From positions 1 through 8,869 of the forward strand of contig JAHZBA010000058.1 in the NCBI GenBank assembly GCA_019423635.1: a stretch of DNA of 8,869 nt, written 5' to 3'. Every line of letters begins with the position of its first letter. The stretch's first letter is position 1. The position numbers and the translations under genes are program-made. Below are positions 5,188 through 8,869 of this stretch, one piece after another. Source of the stretch: Clostridiales bacterium (GTDB taxonomy: Bacteria; Bacillota; Clostridia; Oscillospirales; Oscillospiraceae). The notes below the pieces were generated by a model. It did no database searches. It saw only the letters and a program-made list of their open reading frames with translations, and was not told where the DNA came from.

Positions 5188-6513
5188 ATGAACTCCCTGT
5201 CTCTCACACCGGAGCTGCGCCAGCAGCTCACCCCCCGTCTCCTGCAGTCCATGCGGATTTTGCAGATGAACGCCCAGGAGCTGACCGGCTATCTGAACCA
5301 GGCCGCCCAGGAAAATCCGCTTCTGGAGCTGACCTGCGGCGACTCCCTCCGGGGCGCCTACGAGGCCCTGCGGCGGAGGGCCTCCTGGATTGACGGCGGC
5401 CCCGCCCTCCGCTGTCCGGAGGGCCCGGAGCGGGGCGCCGCGGACCGGGAGACGGAGAGTCTCGCCGCCTTCCTCCGGGATCAGCTGGAGCGGCGGCACC
5501 TGCCCAGGCCCCTGCTGGCTCTGACGAACTACCTGGCGGAGCTGCTGGACGGCGACGGCTACCTGGCCGCCGAGGACCTCACGGCCCTGGAGGCGCTGGA
5601 CATCCCTCAGCCCCTGATCCGGCAGGCCGTGGAGACCCTCCAGAGCCTGGAGCCGGCGGGAGTGGGGGCGGAGAACCTCTCCCAGTGCCTTTGCCTGCAG
5701 CTGCGGCGCATGAGAGACTTCCCTCCCGCCGCGCTGGAGATCGCCGCCCGCTTCCTGCCGGAGCTGGGGCGCAAACACTACGGCCCCATCTCCCGGGCGC
5801 TGGGGCTCTCCGTCCCGGAGATCCAGGCGGCAGAGGCGGTCATCTCCTCCCTGGACCCCCGTCCCGGCCGGGCCTTTCAGGCAGCGGAGCCGTCTGCCGT
5901 CTACGTGCGCCCGGATGTCTTCCTCCTGGAGCAGGAGGGGGAATGGACCGCCGTGGTCAACGAGTACGACCTGCCCAAGTTCTGCCTCAGCGGCTACTAC
6001 CTCCGTCTGCTGGAGACCTCGGAGGACCAGGAGACCCGGGACTATCTGCGCCAGAAGCTCCAGCAGGCCACCTGGCTGCTGCACTGCGTCGAGCGCCGGG
6101 GCAGCACCCTCCGCCGGTGTGCGGAGGCCATCGGCGAGGCCCAGCGCCCCTTCTTTCTGGGGGAGACCACGGAGCTGGCCCCCATGAACCTCTCCTCCCT
6201 GTCTCAGCAGCTGGAGCTCCATCCCTCCACCATCTCCCGGGCCATCCGGGACAAGTACCTCCAGTGCCGCCTGGGCACCTACCCCATGCGGTACTTCCTC
6301 AACCGGGCCGTGGGTGGGCAGGGTGCCTCCCGGCAGGGGGTGAAGCAGCGCCTTCTGCTCCTGATCCGGCAGGAGGACCCCCGCCGCCCCCTCAGCGACC
6401 AGCGGCTGTGCGAGCTTCTGGCGGAGGACGGCGGCCGGATCGCCCGCCGCACGGTGGCAAAATACCGGACGGAGCTTGGCATCCCCTCCTCGGCGGCCCG
6501 GAAGCGCTCATGA
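5188..6513 (+). CDS. rpoN: RNA polymerase sigma-54 factor RpoN
   Basis: The 441-residue protein is sigma-54, which directs RNA polymerase to -24/-12 promoters and needs an AAA+ enhancer-binding activator to open them. Region I (about 1-48) has the typical LTPELRQQLTPRLLQSMRILQMN start and ends in ENPLLEL. A short poorly conserved linker (about 50-88) stands for region II. The core-binding region spans about 90-285. The helix-turn-helix (about 333-375) has the conserved HPSTISRAIRDKYLQ segment. The RpoN box ARRTVAKYR is intact at 419-427, so -24 recognition should be functional. Length is near the usual 430-480. It is divergent from the riboswitch-controlled surface gene and convergent with the GH13 gene. 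No enhancer-binding activator and no clear TGGCAC-N5-TTGC promoter was seen in the window. Confidence 0.97.
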   Translation: MNSLSLTPELRQQLTPRLLQSMRILQMNAQELTGYLNQAAQENPLLELTCGDSLRGAYEALRRRASWIDGGPALRCPEGPERGAADRETESLAAFLRDQLERRHLPRPLLALTNYLAELLDGDGYLAAEDLTALEALDIPQPLIRQAVETLQSLEPAGVGAENLSQCLCLQLRRMRDFPPAALEIAARFLPELGRKHYGPISRALGLSVPEIQAAEAVISSLDPRPGRAFQAAEPSAVYVRPDVFLLEQEGEWTAVVNEYDLPKFCLSGYYLRLLETSEDQETRDYLRQKLQQATWLLHCVERRGSTLRRCAEAIGEAQRPFFLGETTELAPMNLSSLSQQLELHPSTISRAIRDKYLQCRLGTYPMRYFLNRAVGGQGASRQGVKQRLLLLIRQEDPRRPLSDQRLCELLAEDGGRIARRTVAKYRTELGIPSSAARKRS

Positions 6514-6545
6514 GGCGGCCGGGCCCAGTCGTCGCGCCCTGCGAG

Positions 6546-7859
6546 TTACCGCTCACACTGCCAGAAAAACGCGCTGTACGGGGGCAGCTCGCTGCCGCCG
6601 CCGAAGTCGTGGGGCGCTCCGGTGATGAGGTCCACCGCCGTGCCGCAGCCGGCGTCAAAGTGGGCGGTGTAAGGGGCGCCGTCGGCGTTGACGGCCACCA
6701 GCACCCGCTCGCCGTCGCAGGCGCGTTCAAAGATGATCTGCCTGTTGGTGAGCACTACGTTGCGGTAGGCCCCGTAACAGAGGGCCTTACTGCCCTTTTT
6801 GGCCGTCGCCAGACGGGAGATCCATGTGGTGAGGTCGTTCCACTCCGGCGTTTCCAGAGCGGGCCGGAGGGCGGCATCGCTGCCGTTCTCCTTTTTCCCG
6901 GGGAGGCCCCACTCGCTGCCGTAGTACACGGCGGGCACGCCGGGCATTCCGAAGGCCATGGCCCAGGCTGGGCGCAGATGGTCGGGGTTTGAGAGCTGGG
7001 AGGCGATGCGGTTCACGTCGTGGTTGTCCAGGAAGCTGAGCAGGTGGCGGCCCTTGTACAGGGTCCACTGCTCCGGGCCGAACTGCCGGGCCAGGGAGTG
7101 GCCGATCTCGAACATGTTCATGGAATTGAAGGCGGACCACAGGCCCTTGTAGCACTCGTAGTTGGTGACGGAGTGGCACATGTCGTCCCCCATCCAGCGG
7201 TTGTAATCCCCGTGGAGGGTCTCGCCCAGAAGGACGAAGTCGGGCTTGAGGGAGCCGGTGAAGGACCTGAGCTGCCTCAGGTACTCCGGGGGCAGGCAGT
7301 AGGCCACGTCCAGCCGCAGTCCGTCGATGCCGAACCGGTCCACCCAGGAGCGGATGGCGTCGAACTGGTGCTGAACCACCGCCGGGTTCCACAGGTTCAG
7401 CTTCACCAGCTCATTGTGGCCCTCCCAGCCCTCGTACCAGAAGCCGTCGTTGTACTCGGTATTGCCGTCGAAATTGAGGTGGAACCAGTCCTTGCAGGGG
7501 CTGTCCCACTTTTTTTCCTGCACGTCCCGGAAGGCCCAGAAGCCCCGGCCCACATGGTTGAAGACCCCGTCGAACAGTACCCGGAGGCCGGCGTCGTGGA
7601 AGGCTTTGCACACCCTGGCCAGGTCGTCGTCGGTGCCCAGCCGGGGGTCCAGGTGGAAGTAGTCCCGGGTGTCGTAGCCGTGGCGGTCACTGTCCAGCAC
7701 CGGGTTCAGCAGGACGGTATCCGCCCCGGTCTTCTTGATATGCTCCACCCAGTCCAGCAGGCGCAGGATGCGGGGGGTGACGACGCCGTCGTTCTCCGCC
7801 GGCGCGCCGCACAGGCCCAGGGGGTAGATCTGATAGAGGACTGCCTGGTCAAACCACAT
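6546..7859 (-). CDS. GH13 alpha-amylase-family glycosidase, compact cytoplasmic form
   Basis: The 437-residue enzyme belongs to glycoside hydrolase family 13 and should hydrolyse alpha-glucosidic bonds in maltodextrins or related oligosaccharides by a retaining mechanism. The conserved regions are all present: I, DGVFNH (97-102); II, GLRLDVA (180-186) with nucleophile D184; III, LLGETLHGD with acid/base E213; IV, FLDNHDVNR with the stabilising D281. The N-terminal strand (VLYQIYPLGL) opens the TIM barrel directly, with no signal peptide and no N-terminal carbohydrate-binding domain; a short C-terminal beta domain follows from about 365. It is thus probably intracellular. The start is supported by AAAGGAGA 10 bases upstream. 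The stop lies 32 bases from that of rpoN, facing it. Exact substrate (maltodextrin, cyclodextrin, pullulan fragments) cannot be decided. Confidence 0.93.
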   Translation of the reverse strand: MWFDQAVLYQIYPLGLCGAPAENDGVVTPRILRLLDWVEHIKKTGADTVLLNPVLDSDRHGYDTRDYFHLDPRLGTDDDLARVCKAFHDAGLRVLFDGVFNHVGRGFWAFRDVQEKKWDSPCKDWFHLNFDGNTEYNDGFWYEGWEGHNELVKLNLWNPAVVQHQFDAIRSWVDRFGIDGLRLDVAYCLPPEYLRQLRSFTGSLKPDFVLLGETLHGDYNRWMGDDMCHSVTNYECYKGLWSAFNSMNMFEIGHSLARQFGPEQWTLYKGRHLLSFLDNHDVNRIASQLSNPDHLRPAWAMAFGMPGVPAVYYGSEWGLPGKKENGSDAALRPALETPEWNDLTTWISRLATAKKGSKALCYGAYRNVVLTNRQIIFERACDGERVLVAVNADGAPYTAHFDAGCGTAVDLITGAPHDFGGGSELPPYSAFFWQCER

Positions 7860-7868
7860 ACTTCATGT

Positions 7869-7876
7869 TCTCCTTT
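7869..7876 (-). promoter_or_regulatory. Ribosome binding site of the GH13 gene
   Basis: The minus strand reads AAAGGAGA, 10 bases before the chosen ATG at 7859. A nearer ATG (7866-7864) is in another frame and stops after five codons, so it is not the gene start. Confidence 0.75.
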
Positions 7877-7949
7877 CACGTTAAAGGCGCGGAGGCCCTG
7901 TCTGATACCATTCGCGTCTTACTGTGCTTTGCGGCAGGGTGTCCAAGGC

Positions 7950-7970
7950 GGCGTGCCCAGTGGTCACGCC
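7950..7970. repeat. Short inverted repeat in the GH13 leader
   Basis: GGCGTG (7950-7955) and CACGCC (7965-7970) form a 6-bp stem around a 9-base loop, followed by CCTACAAG. It resembles short dispersed GC-rich palindromes common in intergenic DNA of GC-rich Clostridia, but only one copy is in the window, so this class is a guess. Confidence 0.35.
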
Positions 7971-8003
7971 CTACAAGCCGGAAGCAAGTAAAGAATCAAT
8001 TTT

Positions 8004-8032
8004 ATCATACTCCTCCCCGGCCCTTCCCGCAA
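8004..8032 (-). promoter_or_regulatory. Probable promoter of the GH13 gene
   Basis: On the minus strand TTGCGG (8032-8027), a 17-base spacer and TATGAT (8009-8004) fit a sigma-A promoter with a good -10 and a weak -35. It lies in a locally AT-rich patch just after the terminator-like hairpin of the preceding SLH gene, which supports independent transcription of the GH13 gene with a leader of about 140 bases. Confidence 0.5.
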
Positions 8033-8052
8033 GAAAAATCTCGCCAAACGCG

Positions 8053-8084
8053 GGGCGCCCCCCGGCTTTCGCCGGGGGGCGCCC
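8053..8084 (-). terminator. Terminator-like hairpin downstream of the second SLH gene
   Basis: A perfect 14-bp GC-rich stem (8053-8066 with 8071-8084) encloses a 4-base loop, GAAA on the minus strand. It begins 42 bases after the stop codon of the second SLH gene. The U-run is not immediate: the RNA continues CGCGTTTGGCGAGATTTTTC. It is thus a strong stem with an imperfect tail, probably ending the SLH transcript before the GH13 promoter. Its right arm is also found at 1-6, so the first SLH gene probably has the same terminator just outside the window. Confidence 0.75.
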
Positions 8085-8812
8085 TTTGCCAGGGGTTGGG
8101 AAATCACCAGGATTCCCCTCTTCCATTACTCATCCCACACGGGGTCCGGGTTCAGCTGCGTCCAGTTCTCCATCAGCTGGCCCTCCGTCCGCCGGGTGTA
8201 GTCATGGGAGTTGGTGGCTTCCTCCACCACGTAGTAGTTCGGGTCCGTCACAGGGACGTCGCTCCACTTGGCCGCGTTCTCCAGCAGGCCCTGCTCATCC
8301 ACGTGCCGCTCCAGCACGTTGTTGATGAAGTCCATCACCTCCACACGGGTGATGTTCTCCAGGGGACGGAACTTGCCGCCGTTGCCGGTGATCCAGCCCC
8401 GATCCGCCGCGAAGGCGATCAGGTCGCGGGCCCAGTAGTCCTCAGCCACATCCGTGAAGGGGTTGTTCAGACCAGGCACGACGTTGTCGAACCGGGCCGC
8501 GATGGCCGCGAACTGGGCGCGGGTGATATACGCGTTGGGACGGAAGGTACCGTCACTGAAGCCGGTGATGATGCCGGCGTTCGTCAGCGTGGAGATCGCC
8601 TTGTTGGCCCAGTAATCATTGGTCACGTCCGTGAAGTCGTTGGTCTCCTGGAAGTAGATGACCCGGGAGGTCTCGTCCAGCAGGCGGTAGAAGATGGTCG
8701 CCACCTGGGCGCGGGTAATGGGGTTGTTGGGACGGACCGTGCCATCCTGATAGCCCTTGATGTAGGCGAAGTGGTCCGTCTTGTTCAGCTGCAGATCACC
8801 GGCCAGAGGCAC
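8079..8812. repeat. Direct repeat, copy 2: SLH-module cassette and 3' flank
   Basis: This is the partner of 1-734, in the same orientation and 8078 bases away. The two are identical over 8121-8812 (692 bases, including synonymous positions) and over 8079-8107. The 13 bases just after the stop codon differ. Beyond 8812 the copies diverge at about 10 of the next 57 bases while still encoding a similar linker. Confidence 0.95.
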
Positions 8813-8869
8813 ATCCGTGTCACCGATGGTGGTGGTGTTGCCGGGACGGGTCGGGCTCGTGCCGGGACG
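8126..8869 (-). CDS. Second SLH-domain surface protein, C-terminal part only
   Basis: The frame is open to the right edge, so only the last 247 residues are visible and the true start lies outside. The visible part is a Pro/Gly/Thr-rich linker (about 20 residues) followed by three SLH domains and a 60-residue tail, identical in protein and DNA from the VPLAGD segment to the stop with the large surface protein at 48-4226. The linker is similar but not identical (for example TSPTRPG against TNPTNPG). It should be anchored to the same wall polymer and may compete for the same sites. What it displays cannot be seen. An apparent internal GTG start at 8812 is only an artefact of the window edge. 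Confidence 0.93.
   Translation of the reverse strand, partial: RPGTSPTRPGNTTTIGDTDVPLAGDLQLNKTDHFAYIKGYQDGTVRPNNPITRAQVATIFYRLLDETSRVIYFQETNDFTDVTNDYWANKAISTLTNAGIITGFSDGTFRPNAYITRAQFAAIAARFDNVVPGLNNPFTDVAEDYWARDLIAFAADRGWITGNGGKFRPLENITRVEVMDFINNVLERHVDEQGLLENAAKWSDVPVTDPNYYVVEEATNSHDYTRRTEGQLMENWTQLNPDPVWDE

Noticed and set aside
5038..6222. Minus-strand open frame of 394 codons opposite rpoN
   Set aside because: The plus strand encodes a complete sigma-54 with RpoN box; the antisense frame is Gly/Gln/Leu-rich with no motif.
6514..6545. Possible bidirectional terminator between convergent rpoN and GH13
   Set aside because: The 32 bases contain no convincing hairpin with a U-run; any terminator must lie inside the opposing gene or be Rho-dependent.
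7020..7991. Plus-strand open frame of 323 codons opposite the GH13 gene
   Set aside because: The minus-strand frame has all four GH13 conserved regions and a good ribosome site; the plus frame is low-complexity Val/Gly/Gln-rich shadow.

Overview
The window looks like a GC-rich, low-level Gram-positive member of the Clostridia (the style is that of gut Oscillospiraceae/Flavonifractor-like genomes). This is an inference from the S-layer-homology (SLH) anchored surface proteins, the Cys/His-rich extracellular repeats, the Firmicutes-type Shine-Dalgarno sites and the GC-rich codon use that opens long antisense frames. No ribosomal RNA, tRNA, transposase or CRISPR is visible.

Layout, left to right: (1) 48-4226, minus strand, a 1392-residue secreted surface protein: signal peptide, Cys/His-rich N-terminal module, BspA-type leucine-rich repeats, von Willebrand A domain with an intact MIDAS, MucBP-like domain, Gly-rich linker and three SLH domains. 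(2) 4227-5187, a 961-base divergent intergenic region. On the minus strand it carries a sigma-A-type promoter (5014-5041), about 300 bases of strongly folded leader, and then three tandem copies of the GEMM-I (cyclic-di-GMP-I) riboswitch aptamer that end about 45 bases before the surface-protein start codon. On the plus strand it carries the rpoN promoter. (3) 5188-6513, plus strand, rpoN (sigma-54). (4) 6546-7859, minus strand, a compact intracellular GH13 alpha-glucosidase/alpha-amylase-family enzyme, convergent with rpoN. (5) 8053-8084, a strong hairpin, probably the terminator of (6) 8126-8869, minus strand, the 3' end of a second SLH surface protein that runs off the right edge.

The most striking feature is the triple riboswitch in front of the large adhesin-like protein: it implies that a cyclic dinucleotide controls a cell-surface/host-contact protein. 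The promoter-distal two aptamers in relation to the gene (B and C) have G at the ligand-reading position equivalent to Vc2 G20, while the gene-proximal aptamer (A) has A there. That change is known to open the GEMM-I pocket to cyclic AMP-GMP, so the leader may read two different second messengers. Aptamer B also has a long structured insertion in its second stem.

The second striking feature is that the SLH module of the two surface-protein genes is identical at the DNA level over 692 bases (43-734 and 8121-8812), with abrupt loss of identity on both sides. This indicates recent duplication or gene conversion and gives 8.1-kb-spaced direct repeats flanking rpoN and the GH13 gene. rpoN and GH13 have no evident functional link to the surface proteins beyond position.
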